Positions 1 to 6,311 of a DNA stretch of 17,863 nt are shown here, in pieces. The notes under the pieces were generated by a model, which ran no database searches, was not told the DNA's origin, and saw only the letters and a program-made list of their open reading frames with translations. Position numbers and translations under genes: made by a program. The number at the start of each line of letters is the position of its first letter. The stretch's first letter is position 1. The DNA lies in the NCBI GenBank assembly GCA_905201305.1, contig CAJKNS010000015.1:1-17863 (forward strand), written 5' to 3'. Source of the DNA: an uncultured Eubacteriales bacterium. Its GTDB lineage: Bacteria; Bacillota; Clostridia; Oscillospirales; Oscillospiraceae.

Positions 1-279
1 AGTACAAGCGGCATCTTCCGGAGAAAGCGCACCGACATGCTTCTGAAAAGCGGTCCATGCAGCTTCCTCCGTGGGAGGCTCCGGCATAGGGCTGCGGCGG
101 TCCAATTCGTCTAAATATGCATCAATCAGGGAGCCATCATAGGTTTCGGCGGTCATGGTATCCAGCACCTGCTCCAGCTCCTGGGCAATTTCACTTGCAG
201 ACATCTGAGCGAAATGGCAGGACAGGTCAGTGGAAGCAAAAACAGGGGCGGATGACGAGTGTTCGGGATTTGTTTGCAT
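1..279 (-). CDS. Hypothetical protein, N-terminal part, downstream of sigma factor (possible anti-sigma partner); runs off the window
   Basis: Reading the minus strand from the ATG at 279, 93 codons stay open to the window edge, so only the N-terminus is present. A strong AAAGGAGG ribosome site lies about 7 bases before the ATG. The peptide starts MQTNPEHSSS and is acidic, with segments such as AYLDELDRRSPMP and EAAWTAFQKHVG; no membrane span or zinc-binding motif is visible yet. It starts 40 bp after the stop of the sigma-factor gene on the same strand, so the two are probably co-transcribed. ECF-type sigma genes are often followed by a regulator of the sigma factor, so an anti-sigma or membrane partner is a reasonable guess from position only. 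I do not recognise the family from this fragment. Confidence 0.6.
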   Translation of the reverse strand, partial: MQTNPEHSSSAPVFASTDLSCHFAQMSASEIAQELEQVLDTMTAETYDGSLIDAYLDELDRRSPMPEPPTEEAAWTAFQKHVGALSPEDAACT

Positions 280-318
280 GCGGCTGCCTCCTTTCTCTAT
301 TATAGTAGTGTCGTCACA

Positions 319-803
319 TCAGGATTTTGTGGCAGTGTCCTGAGAATTATTCAACAATTTTTTACAGCGGCTCAAAGCACGGGACAATCGGGACCTGCAA
401 GCGGTTTCCGAAACTCCCAGCCGGTTGGCGATTTCTGTGTGATCCAGCCCCATTTCATATTTCATGCGAATGATGTCCTGATCTTCCTGCGATAGCCCAG
501 CGGGCAAAAGCTCGCTGAGATCGTTGCCGGTATCGGTGGCTGGAAGCTCCTCCGGATAAGGCACCTCGTTGTGGCGGGCGACCAGACGTTTAACACCTGG
601 TAATGCAGGGTCAGGAGCAGCCACGCTTCCGGTGCATCGTAGGTACGGAGACTGTCGTATTGCAGCGTTGCAAGCACAAAAACCTCCTGCACCAGATCGG
701 CAGCGGTTTCCATATCTCCGGTTTCACGATAAGCGGTGCGAATCAGACGCCGGTAATATTTTATATGTAGTTGATGAATAAATTCATTTCGGTCCTCGTT
801 CAT
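319..803 (-). CDS. Sigma-70 family (ECF-like) RNA polymerase sigma factor, split by a -1 frame change near 590
   Basis: Two overlapping minus-strand frames together make one sigma factor of about 161 residues, a normal ECF size. The first frame (start ATG at 803, GGAG about 8 bases upstream) gives region 2, with RTAYRETGDMETAADLVQEV and the core-binding-type segment DAPEAWLLLTLHYQVLN. The second frame, ending at 319, gives region 4: the helix-turn-helix LDHTEIANRLGVSETACRSR followed by LSRALSRCKKLL. Left uncorrected, the first frame ends at 462 as a 113-residue protein without region 4. The frames exchange around 588-594, where the mRNA reads GUUAAAC aligned with the zero frame as G UUA AAC. 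A -1 shift there gives ...YQVLN-RLVARHNEV..., joining the halves cleanly. This could be a disabled gene, a sequencing error or programmed frameshifting; the sequence alone cannot decide. Promoter regulon unknown. Confidence 0.75.
588..594 (-). promoter_or_regulatory. Candidate -1 ribosomal frameshift heptamer GTTAAAC in the sigma-factor gene
   Basis: On the minus strand the heptamer G TTA AAC is positioned as X XXY YYZ relative to the upstream frame (last base of the GTG codon, then TTA and AAC). The same heptamer is the known slip site of equine arteritis virus. It lies exactly where the region-2 and region-4 frames must be joined. I see neither a strong upstream Shine-Dalgarno-like stimulator nor an obvious stable downstream stem-loop, so function is not established. 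Confidence 0.25.
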
Positions 804-839
804 ACCGTTGCTCCGATTCTAAGGCGATACCGCCAATTT

Positions 840-964
840 GTGCGGTGTTGCCCTTTTGTATTTTCCGGTGTTCATTGTATCACGACACAGGGCGAAAGGA
901 AAGAAAAACCGGGGAAATATCTGCAAATCTGTGTAGAATAGTATTACAGAAAGCAACACCGCAC
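840..964. repeat. MITE-like segment bounded by 12-bp inverted repeats
   Basis: The segment starts with GTGCGGTGTTGC (840-851) and ends with its exact reverse complement GCAACACCGCAC (953-964), and similarity continues imperfectly inward (T-rich left end against A-rich right end). It is 125 bp, contains no credible gene, and fills most of the intergenic gap between the MATE gene and the sigma gene. A third copy of the 12-mer occurs at 982-993. The structure fits a small non-autonomous mobile or dispersed palindromic element. Copy number elsewhere in the genome is unknown from this window, and no flanking target-site duplication was identified. Confidence 0.45.
874..879 (-). promoter_or_regulatory. 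Candidate extended -10 promoter for the sigma-factor gene
   Basis: The minus strand reads TGATACAAT, an extended -10 (TG-N-TACAAT), about 70 bp before the sigma-factor ATG. No good -35 is present at 17 bp (TTTCCT). It lies inside the repeat-bounded segment 840-964, so if active the promoter is carried by that element. Confidence 0.25.
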
Positions 965-993
965 CGTCCTATTGCAGGAAGGTGCGGTGTTGC
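953..993 (-). terminator. Strong hairpin, likely terminator of the MATE gene
   Basis: A perfect 13-bp stem pairs GCAACACCGCACC (953-965) with GGTGCGGTGTTGC (981-993). A further 4-bp TCCT/AGGA stem lies in the loop. On the minus strand the stem is followed by TTTCTGTAAT, a moderate T-run, about 30 bp after the MATE stop. The left arm can pair instead with 840-851, giving two mutually exclusive hairpins. Confidence 0.55.
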
Positions 994-1024
994 CTTATTG
1001 ATGATAACAGGATTACGACGGTTT

Positions 1025-2404
1025 TTATGCTTCCTGGTTTTTCCGGGTGAGCACATGAATCCAGCGGTAGCTGTTTGCGTAGATCGCCACGGGAATGCAT
1101 TTAAACAGCTGGTCGCTGTTGAGGCACAGCACCACCCAAAATACCGGCAGCTTCCACCAAAATGCCGCCGCAAAGCTCAGGGGCATGACAATTGCCCAGG
1201 TGGAGATCAGATTCATATACATGTTGAACTTTGTTTCGCCGCCGCCGCGGATAATGCCCACGGATACCGGCATCTGATACGCCATACCGATAAAGATGAT
1301 GACCATAAGAATCAGCAGCTGATCCGCCAGAGCCATGGCGGAGGGGCTCAGGGCATACAGACCCAGCAGCGGCTGACGGATTGCCAGCAGAATGCCGCCC
1401 AAGATCAGCCCCATCACCAGAAAGAGAATTTGGAGGGAGCGAACATAGGGGCGAAGATAATCCCGGCTTCCGTGACCCTCACCCACCATTTTGCCAATGG
1501 AGACGGAGGTTGCAGACGCCTGACTTACCGTAACAACCTTGAGGTACTGGAACATGGTGGTGGATACGGAGTTGGCGGCAATGGCGTCGGAGGACAGGTG
1601 CCCCAGAATGCCGGTCTGAATGGGCGTGGCAAGACTCCAAAGCAGATTGGTCAGCACCACCGGAACGGCAACCTTGCGATAATCCTGGGCAAGGACCCTG
1701 GAACGGCGGAAGGGATTCTGGGAGAAGAGCCGAACGGTTTTCTCCCGGAGCAGGACATAGCATAGCACCACCGCAAGCTCCAAAATCCGAGCGGTGAGCG
1801 TACCGATGGCAGCGCCCCTTAGTCCAAGCTCCGGAAGCCCGAAATGACCGAAAATCAGCGTATAGTTGATGGCAACGTTGACAATCAGACTCATCAGACT
1901 GACGGCAAAGGAGATGGTAACCACCTCAAGACTGCGGAGAAATGCAATGAGAATGGTGGTGAGAATGTAGAACAGATAGGAGTATTTCAGAATGGACAGA
2001 TATTCCACACCGGCTTCAATGATTTCCGGATCCGAGGTGAACAGTGCCAGCAGCCGATGGGGGAACAGCGCCGTAAGCAGCAGCACAAAGATACCGAAAA
2101 CCAGACCGGTTTTCAGCGTAATACCGGTAATGCGGCGAATGGGGTCCGCGTCGCCTTTGCCGCGATATTGGGCGTTGAGCATTACCATGGCGTCGCCCAT
2201 GGCAATGGTGATCTGCTGCACCAGGAATTGTATCTGATTGACCGTAGCAGCGCCGGACAGGGCTGCCTGACTGTAGCTGCCCAGCATAATATTGTCTGCC
2301 ACGTTGACGGAGTAGGCAAGAATATTCTGAAGGGATACCACCAGAATCAGCCGAAAGAGCGTATGGTAAAAGACCCGATCCCGGGCAAAATAGGGGGATT
2401 TCAT
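1025..2404 (-). CDS. MATE family multidrug/metabolite efflux transporter
   Basis: This is a 459-residue integral membrane protein with the size and layout of a NorM/DinF-type MATE exporter: about 12 hydrophobic helices in two six-helix halves. MATE proteins export cationic drugs or metabolites using a Na+ or H+ gradient. Typical family segments seen are the N-terminal NVADNIMLGSYSQAALSGAA, the loop NAQYRGKGDADPIRRI, and in the second half SVSIGKMVGEGHG and VGIIRGGGETKFNMYMN. I chose the ATG at 2404 (MKSPYFARDR) over an upstream in-frame ATG at 2464 because AGGAAAAGGAAG lies immediately upstream and the family homology begins there. The start overlaps the stop of the EamA remnant as ATGA. A hairpin follows the stop. 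Substrate unknown. Confidence 0.9.
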   Translation of the reverse strand: MKSPYFARDRVFYHTLFRLILVVSLQNILAYSVNVADNIMLGSYSQAALSGAATVNQIQFLVQQITIAMGDAMVMLNAQYRGKGDADPIRRITGITLKTGLVFGIFVLLLTALFPHRLLALFTSDPEIIEAGVEYLSILKYSYLFYILTTILIAFLRSLEVVTISFAVSLMSLIVNVAINYTLIFGHFGLPELGLRGAAIGTLTARILELAVVLCYVLLREKTVRLFSQNPFRRSRVLAQDYRKVAVPVVLTNLLWSLATPIQTGILGHLSSDAIAANSVSTTMFQYLKVVTVSQASATSVSIGKMVGEGHGSRDYLRPYVRSLQILFLVMGLILGGILLAIRQPLLGLYALSPSAMALADQLLILMVIIFIGMAYQMPVSVGIIRGGGETKFNMYMNLISTWAIVMPLSFAAAFWWKLPVFWVVLCLNSDQLFKCIPVAIYANSYRWIHVLTRKNQEA

Positions 2405-2730
2405 AAAATACTTCCTTTTCCTGCGGGAATAATGGCGATTTTCCGCCAAGAATAACCATACCACAAGACTTCCGGATGTGCAAGGAAAAGTGTCAACGGG
2501 CTTTTACGGCTGGGGGCTGCGGCGGGAAGCCAGTGAAGAATAGGCGTTTTGCGGAGATCGGACCAAAGGGGTTTGTGGTAAAAGCACAATAAAACCGCTG
2601 CCGCCAGAGTAAAACGAAGGGAAAGACAGGCGGATACGGTAATCTCACGATACATCAGCTTGGAGATGGGATCCCCAAAGCCGTAGATGATGCTCTGTAA
2701 TAAAATCAGGAAAAACCAGCGATGCTTCAT
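2401..2730 (-). pseudogene. Truncated EamA/DMT family transporter (N-terminal remnant)
   Basis: The frame starts with ATG at 2730 and its first roughly 71 residues look like the N-terminus of a DMT/EamA drug/metabolite transporter: a first helix FFLILLQSIIYGFGDPISKL, then CLSLRFTLAAAVLLCFYHKP and a short basic loop. Intact EamA proteins have about ten helices and 280-300 residues. Here homology stops near 2518 and the frame continues for about 38 unrelated residues into the leader of the MATE gene, ending at TGA 2401-2403, which overlaps the MATE ATG (ATGA). The simplest reading is a deletion that removed most of the transporter. Its promoter, facing away from a LysR gene, is intact, so a two-helix peptide could still be made and the message could continue into the MATE gene. 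Confidence 0.65.
2455..2483 (-). promoter_or_regulatory. Candidate promoter of the MATE gene
   Basis: The minus strand reads TTGCAC (2478-2483), a 17-bp spacer, then TATGGT (2455-2460) preceded by TG at the extended -10 position. It lies about 50 bp upstream of the MATE ATG, so the gene may keep its own promoter besides read-through from the EamA promoter. Confidence 0.35.
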
Positions 2731-2769
2731 AAATGGGACCTCTCATTTTTGGGGAATATATACGAAGCC

Positions 2770-2798
2770 ATTATATTTTGCAGGAAGATGATTGTAAA
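2770..2798 (-). promoter_or_regulatory. Promoter of the EamA remnant (divergent from lysR)
   Basis: On the minus strand, TTTACA (2793-2798) is separated by 17 bp from TATAAT (2770-2775), about 40 bp before the ATG at 2730. Its -35 box overlaps the -35 of the LysR promoter on the other strand, a layout typical of LysR-controlled divergent pairs. Confidence 0.55.
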
Positions 2799-2820
2799 AT
2801 GCCGAAATTCCGGATATAAT
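2792..2820 (+). promoter_or_regulatory. Promoter of the LysR gene with a dyad in the spacer
   Basis: TTGTAA (2792-2797), a 17-bp spacer and TATAAT (2815-2820) precede the LysR gene. The spacer contains CCGAAATTCCGG (2802-2813), a dyad matching its own reverse complement at 10 of 12 positions, a candidate regulator site. A 12-bp direct repeat CATTATATTTTG (2769-2780 and 2830-2841) brackets the promoters. Confidence 0.55.
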
Positions 2821-2851
2821 ATAATCTATCATTATATTTTGAGGGAAGCAT

Positions 2852-3736
2852 ATGACGAGAACTGAACTGGAATCGTTTCTTGCAGTGGTGCAGGCGGGAA
2901 GCCTCAGCGCCGCAGCAAAAAATCTGTACATTACCCAGCCGGCACTGAGCCGCAGAATCCAGTCCCTGGAGCAGGAGCTGGGGTATCCGCTGCTTCAGCG
3001 CAGTCCCGGGGTTCGAAAGGCGACCCTGACGGCGCAGGGGGAGCAGTTTGTGTCACTGGCAACCCAGTGGATGGGCATTTGGAATGAAGCCCAGGAGATT
3101 CCCGCCCGGCTCAGCCGTAAAAGCTATACCGTTGCCACCAACGACAGCATTGAGGTATGTTTGCTGCCGCCGGTGCTGCATCTTTTGGCGCAGCGGAATC
3201 CCGAGGTGGATGTTCGGATGCTGAGTCTGCATTCTGCGGAAGCCTATCTCTATATGGAGCGGGGGCAGGCGGACATTGCGTTTATTTCCGACGCCAGGTA
3301 TTCGAAAAATATTGACACGGTGAATCTCAGCAGCGAAAAGTTCGTGGTACTGTCTGACCCGAATATGAAGCTGCCGGAGGATGTGACGCCGGAAATTCTG
3401 GACGGCGCAAAGGAAATCTATATGAACTGGACGCCGGGCTTTGATCGTTGGCACCGGTACTGGTTCCGGATGCCCCGCCCCCATTTGCAGGTGGATTCCA
3501 CGGCGTTCCTTGCCTATATGCTGTCCCGCGGGGAATATTGGGCGGTGGTGCCGGTTTCTGTGGCAGATTATATTCGGAAGCAGGTGGAGCTCAGCTGCTC
3601 TCATTTGATTCAGCCGCCGCCGGATCGGGTGTGCTGCTGCCTGACCAAGCCCCAGCGCCAGCCCATGGACGAGCTGCTGTTTTCCTGCATCCGGGAGGTC
3701 TATTGGGGACAGGAACGGATTCAGATTTTGCTTTGA
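2852..3736 (+). CDS. LysR family transcriptional regulator
   Basis: A 294-residue protein of normal LysR size. Residues 1-60 form the winged helix-turn-helix, with the family pattern SLSAAAKNLYITQPALSRRI followed by LEQELGYPLLQR. The remainder is a periplasmic-binding-like effector domain (roughly 88-290). The start ATG at 2852 has GAGGGAAG upstream. It is transcribed away from the EamA remnant, sharing an overlapping promoter region, so that transporter was probably its original target; loss of the transporter may leave the regulator acting only on itself or on the MATE gene behind the remnant. Effector unknown. An intrinsic terminator follows the stop. Confidence 0.9.
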   Translation: MTRTELESFLAVVQAGSLSAAAKNLYITQPALSRRIQSLEQELGYPLLQRSPGVRKATLTAQGEQFVSLATQWMGIWNEAQEIPARLSRKSYTVATNDSIEVCLLPPVLHLLAQRNPEVDVRMLSLHSAEAYLYMERGQADIAFISDARYSKNIDTVNLSSEKFVVLSDPNMKLPEDVTPEILDGAKEIYMNWTPGFDRWHRYWFRMPRPHLQVDSTAFLAYMLSRGEYWAVVPVSVADYIRKQVELSCSHLIQPPPDRVCCCLTKPQRQPMDELLFSCIREVYWGQERIQILL

Positions 3737-3741
3737 TTTCA

Positions 3742-3768
3742 AGGGACCGCAGTGCGGTCCCTTTGCTA
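3742..3768 (+). terminator. Intrinsic terminator of the LysR gene
   Basis: A 9-bp perfect stem AGGGACCGC (3742-3750) and GCGGTCCCT (3754-3762) with a 3-base loop lies just after the stop and is followed by a short T-containing tail TTGCTATAT. Confidence 0.7.
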
Positions 3769-3900
3769 TATCAATTAGGTAAGTAAGATTACCCAATAAT
3801 ATAAATACAAAATTATTATAAGTTACAAACATGGTTCCTTAGTATTGCATCTCTGGGCCTGATATGATAGGATGGAGAAAATAAACGGAAGGGGACGGAA
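3769..3900 (+). promoter_or_regulatory. AT-rich leader of the lipoprotein gene with a weak promoter candidate
   Basis: This gap between the LysR terminator and the lipoprotein gene is very AT-rich around 3790-3830 and includes weak inverted repeats (GGTAA/TTACC, AATAAT/ATTATT). The best sigma-A-like match is TTGCAT (3845-3850), 17 bp, TAGGAT (3868-3873). It is not strong. The ribosome site GGAAGGGG precedes the start codons. Confidence 0.3.
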
Positions 3901-5031
3901 ATGATGAAGTGGCACAGATTCGTAGCAGCGGGACTCAGCGGCATTCTAATGGCAGGACTGTGCGCCTGCGGCGGGAGAAACCATGTGGAGGAAAATTTGC
4001 CGGATGCGGTGCTAAAGCCGGATGCCTATCAGGTGGAAACGGTAAACGCCAGCTGGGATATGGGCTTTTTATGGTTTTTCTGCGCGGATGAGCGTTTTTT
4101 CTACACTGCCGGTGTGCAGGAGCTGATGGACGACGCCAGCCGGGAGGTGCCGCTCTATGCCTTTGATCCTGAGACGAAGGAGACGGAGAAAATTACGCTG
4201 CCCCTGGGGGAGGGCTGGCACCTTTACACCATGGGCCCCGCACCGGATGGGGGCTATTGGATGGCGTTTACCCCATTAACCTTTGGCGGAACCACGACCA
4301 ACTATACCCCCAATCCCTGCTGGCTGGTAAAAACCGACGGGAACTTTCAGGAGCAATTCCGGATTGATTTGTCCCAGTACAGTCAGGAGCAGGTACGTAT
4401 TGCCAACGCCATCTGCCCCAAGTCCAGCCAATATGCCAGGGATTCGGAGGAAACTCTGGGCTGGCTCCCAGCGGAGAAAATGGAGTTTTTTAAGCCGGAG
4501 CTGATTTGCGACGATCAGGGGCGGGTCTATGTGGCGGCAGCCAATGAGAATCTGCTGGTATTTGACCAGGATGGAACGCTGCTTACGGAATTGGATGTGT
4601 TCGATGTGGCATATGCTCAGGGCGTCTGTCTGGCGAAGACCTATGACGGCACCGTTGCCATTGGTCTTACCGGCGAGGGCGACTATCAGATTCGAACCGT
4701 GGATAAGGATACTTTAGCGCTGGGCGACCCGTTGGAGCGGCAGACGGAGGACGGAAGGTTGGAGCGTCTGACCCCGGCGCCGTCCCTGCTGCCGGAGTAT
4801 GATCTGTTTGGCTATGGCTATTATGGACTCTATGGAGTGAAATTTGGCGAAGACGGCACCTATTCCAGTGAGCCCCTTTTGTATTATGGAAGAGACAACG
4901 ATCTCCCTCTGGACGGAAACGGAACCCTGCGGGAAACAGACGCTGGGCGGCAGCTTGCCTATATGCGCCTGGGAGAGTTACAGGACGATGGGAGCAAAGC
5001 TGTCTACTTTTATACCCTGACTATGAAATAA
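3901..5031 (+). CDS. Putative lipoprotein of unknown function with beta-propeller-like repeats
   Basis: A 376-residue exported protein. Residues 3-22 form a signal peptide (basic MKWHR start, hydrophobic core GLSGILMAG) ending in the lipobox LCAC, so Cys23 would carry the lipid anchor and the protein would sit on the outer face of the membrane. The mature part has sheet-rich repeats of the kind seen in beta-propellers, for example CWLVKTDGNFQEQFRIDL around 140-160 and LICDDQGRVYVAAANENLLV followed by a FDQDGTLLTELDV stretch around 200-235. No enzymatic motif was recognised. Translation may begin at either of two adjacent ATGs (3901 or 3904). The gene stands alone between two terminators, so the context does not suggest a partner. 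Confidence 0.75.
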   Translation: MMKWHRFVAAGLSGILMAGLCACGGRNHVEENLPDAVLKPDAYQVETVNASWDMGFLWFFCADERFFYTAGVQELMDDASREVPLYAFDPETKETEKITLPLGEGWHLYTMGPAPDGGYWMAFTPLTFGGTTTNYTPNPCWLVKTDGNFQEQFRIDLSQYSQEQVRIANAICPKSSQYARDSEETLGWLPAEKMEFFKPELICDDQGRVYVAAANENLLVFDQDGTLLTELDVFDVAYAQGVCLAKTYDGTVAIGLTGEGDYQIRTVDKDTLALGDPLERQTEDGRLERLTPAPSLLPEYDLFGYGYYGLYGVKFGEDGTYSSEPLLYYGRDNDLPLDGNGTLRETDAGRQLAYMRLGELQDDGSKAVYFYTLTMK

Positions 5032-5036
5032 CAATG

Positions 5037-5077
5037 CGCCCGACAATCGGCATGAAACCGACTGTCGGGCGTTATAC
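5037..5077. terminator. Shared terminator between the lipoprotein gene and the ATP synthase/YoaK operon
   Basis: CGCCCGACA (5037-5045) pairs with TGTCGGGCG (5063-5071), and TCGG/CCGA adds an inner stem. It lies between two convergent genes only 46 bp apart, so it can serve both strands. The T-rich tail TTATACTTATTC is on the plus strand. Confidence 0.65.
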
Positions 5078-5878
5078 TTATTCTTTGTGGGAATGCCGCA
5101 GCTGCTGCTCAATGGCATCGTGCTCTTGATCCAGCTCCTTGTGAAGATCCTGACCAATCTGCCGCAGCTCCTGATGGATGCTGTTTTCCGCAGCCTGAAT
5201 GTCCGGATTTTCCTCCAGATCCTCCCGGATGAACATTACCAGAAAGCCCAGGGTCAGAATCAAGCAGGAAAACCAGATGGTTTTGTCGCTAAAGTGGGGA
5301 ATCAGCAACCCGCCGATTCCTGCTCCCAGTGCAAAGAGCAGAATCACAGAGAAATAGTGTCCGGCTTTTCCCAGAAGCTTTTGGTTTCGGGTGCGGCTGC
5401 CTGCCATGAGGGATTCTACGCCGCTGCGGAGATTGCCGATGCACATGGTGCTGGCAAAGGCATAGCCGTCTACCTTCCGGAATGCCTGTACCTGCATGGC
5501 GCAGGCAAAGGAAACCAGCGCGTTTGCCAAAAGATTCAGGGACTGGGGCATCAGACCCACTGCCAGCAGCAAAAGAATTTCCACCAGCAGTACCAGCTGA
5601 CGCCAGTGAACGGCACGAATCTTCTGAAACTTCCATCGAATTCCCTCGGCTGCTGCAACGCCCAGACCAAAGGCGCACAACGGAAAGAGGTAGTGGAGCA
5701 CCCTGCCCCAGTTGCCGGAAAACAGGTTTTGGCTGAGCAATACGATGTTTCCGGTCTGCGCGTTGGCAAATACCTGCCCCCGGGCAATATAGGTGTAGGC
5801 GTCCTGCAATCCCCCAGAGGTGGAGAGTAGGGCAGCGGTGAGAAATGCCTCAGACATCTGCCCGTGCTTCTTTTTCAA
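5078..5878 (-). CDS. YoaK/DUF1275 family membrane protein
   Basis: A 266-residue protein matching the YoaK (DUF1275) family: an N-terminal LLSTSGGLQDAYTYIARGQV, then FANAQTGNIVLLSQNLFSG, both typical of the family, then five to six hydrophobic helices, with the conserved-looking MCIGNLRSGVESL in the middle. Function of the family is not established. After the last helix (about residue 212) comes an unusual charged, helical tail rich in Glu, Gln and His, ending IEQQLRHSHKE, which could form a cytoplasmic coiled coil. The start is TTG at 5878, supported by AAGGAGG eight bases upstream; no ATG fits the N-terminal homology. The gene begins 19 bp after the epsilon-subunit stop, so it is likely the last gene of the ATP synthase transcript. 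Confidence 0.85.
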   Translation of the reverse strand: MKKKHGQMSEAFLTAALLSTSGGLQDAYTYIARGQVFANAQTGNIVLLSQNLFSGNWGRVLHYLFPLCAFGLGVAAAEGIRWKFQKIRAVHWRQLVLLVEILLLLAVGLMPQSLNLLANALVSFACAMQVQAFRKVDGYAFASTMCIGNLRSGVESLMAGSRTRNQKLLGKAGHYFSVILLFALGAGIGGLLIPHFSDKTIWFSCLILTLGFLVMFIREDLEENPDIQAAENSIHQELRQIGQDLHKELDQEHDAIEQQLRHSHKE

Positions 5879-5897
5879 AGGGATCTCCTCCTTAATT

Positions 5898-6311
5898 TTA
5901 ATGCTTATTTGCGGCGCTCTTTACCTGAAGCCGGCTCAGAGCACGGGCAAGATTTGACTGCGCCATACGGTATTCCTGAATGCTCTTTTTCTGGAGCAGC
6001 ACTTCCTTGGCGCGGTCTGCGGCACGCTTGGCACGGTTGGCGTCGATTTCTTCCGGACGTTCTGCGGAATCCACCAAAATCAGAACCTCGCCGTTTTCCA
6101 CCTTCATAAGACCTGCGGACACGGCAGCCAGCTGTTCCTCCTGACCCGGGCAGCGATAGTGAAGGGTACCGGGTACGATTGCCATAATCACATTGGTATG
6201 ATGGGCAAGCACGCCATACATGCCGGTGGTGGTGGGAACGGAAAGAGACTCGCAGGGACCCTCGTAAAAGGGCTCGTCAGCGGCAAGAATGTAAACGGTG
6301 AATTGATCCAT
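5898..6311 (-). CDS. atpC: F-type ATP synthase subunit epsilon
   Basis: A 137-residue central-stalk subunit. It has the usual N-terminal beta-sandwich (about 1-85; segments GMYGVLAHHTNVIMAIVPG and AAVSAGLMKVENGEVLILVD) and a C-terminal two-helix domain that can inhibit ATP hydrolysis. The helical domain keeps the sequence IDANRA, matching the I/L-D-x-x-R-A ATP-binding motif described for Bacillus epsilon, so ATP-sensitive inhibition is plausible. The ATG overlaps the beta-subunit stop as TAATG, implying translational coupling. It is followed by the YoaK gene. Length and motifs are normal. Confidence 0.93.
   Translation of the reverse strand: MDQFTVYILAADEPFYEGPCESLSVPTTTGMYGVLAHHTNVIMAIVPGTLHYRCPGQEEQLAAVSAGLMKVENGEVLILVDSAERPEEIDANRAKRAADRAKEVLLQKKSIQEYRMAQSNLARALSRLQVKSAANKH

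Noticed and set aside
845..1765. 306-codon plus-strand frame starting in the repeat element
   Set aside because: Mostly antisense to the MATE gene; its N-terminal part simply translates the repeat.
2433..2448. Small TGGCG/CGCCA hairpin in the MATE leader
   Set aside because: Only five base pairs with a six-base AT loop; too weak to call a regulatory RNA element.
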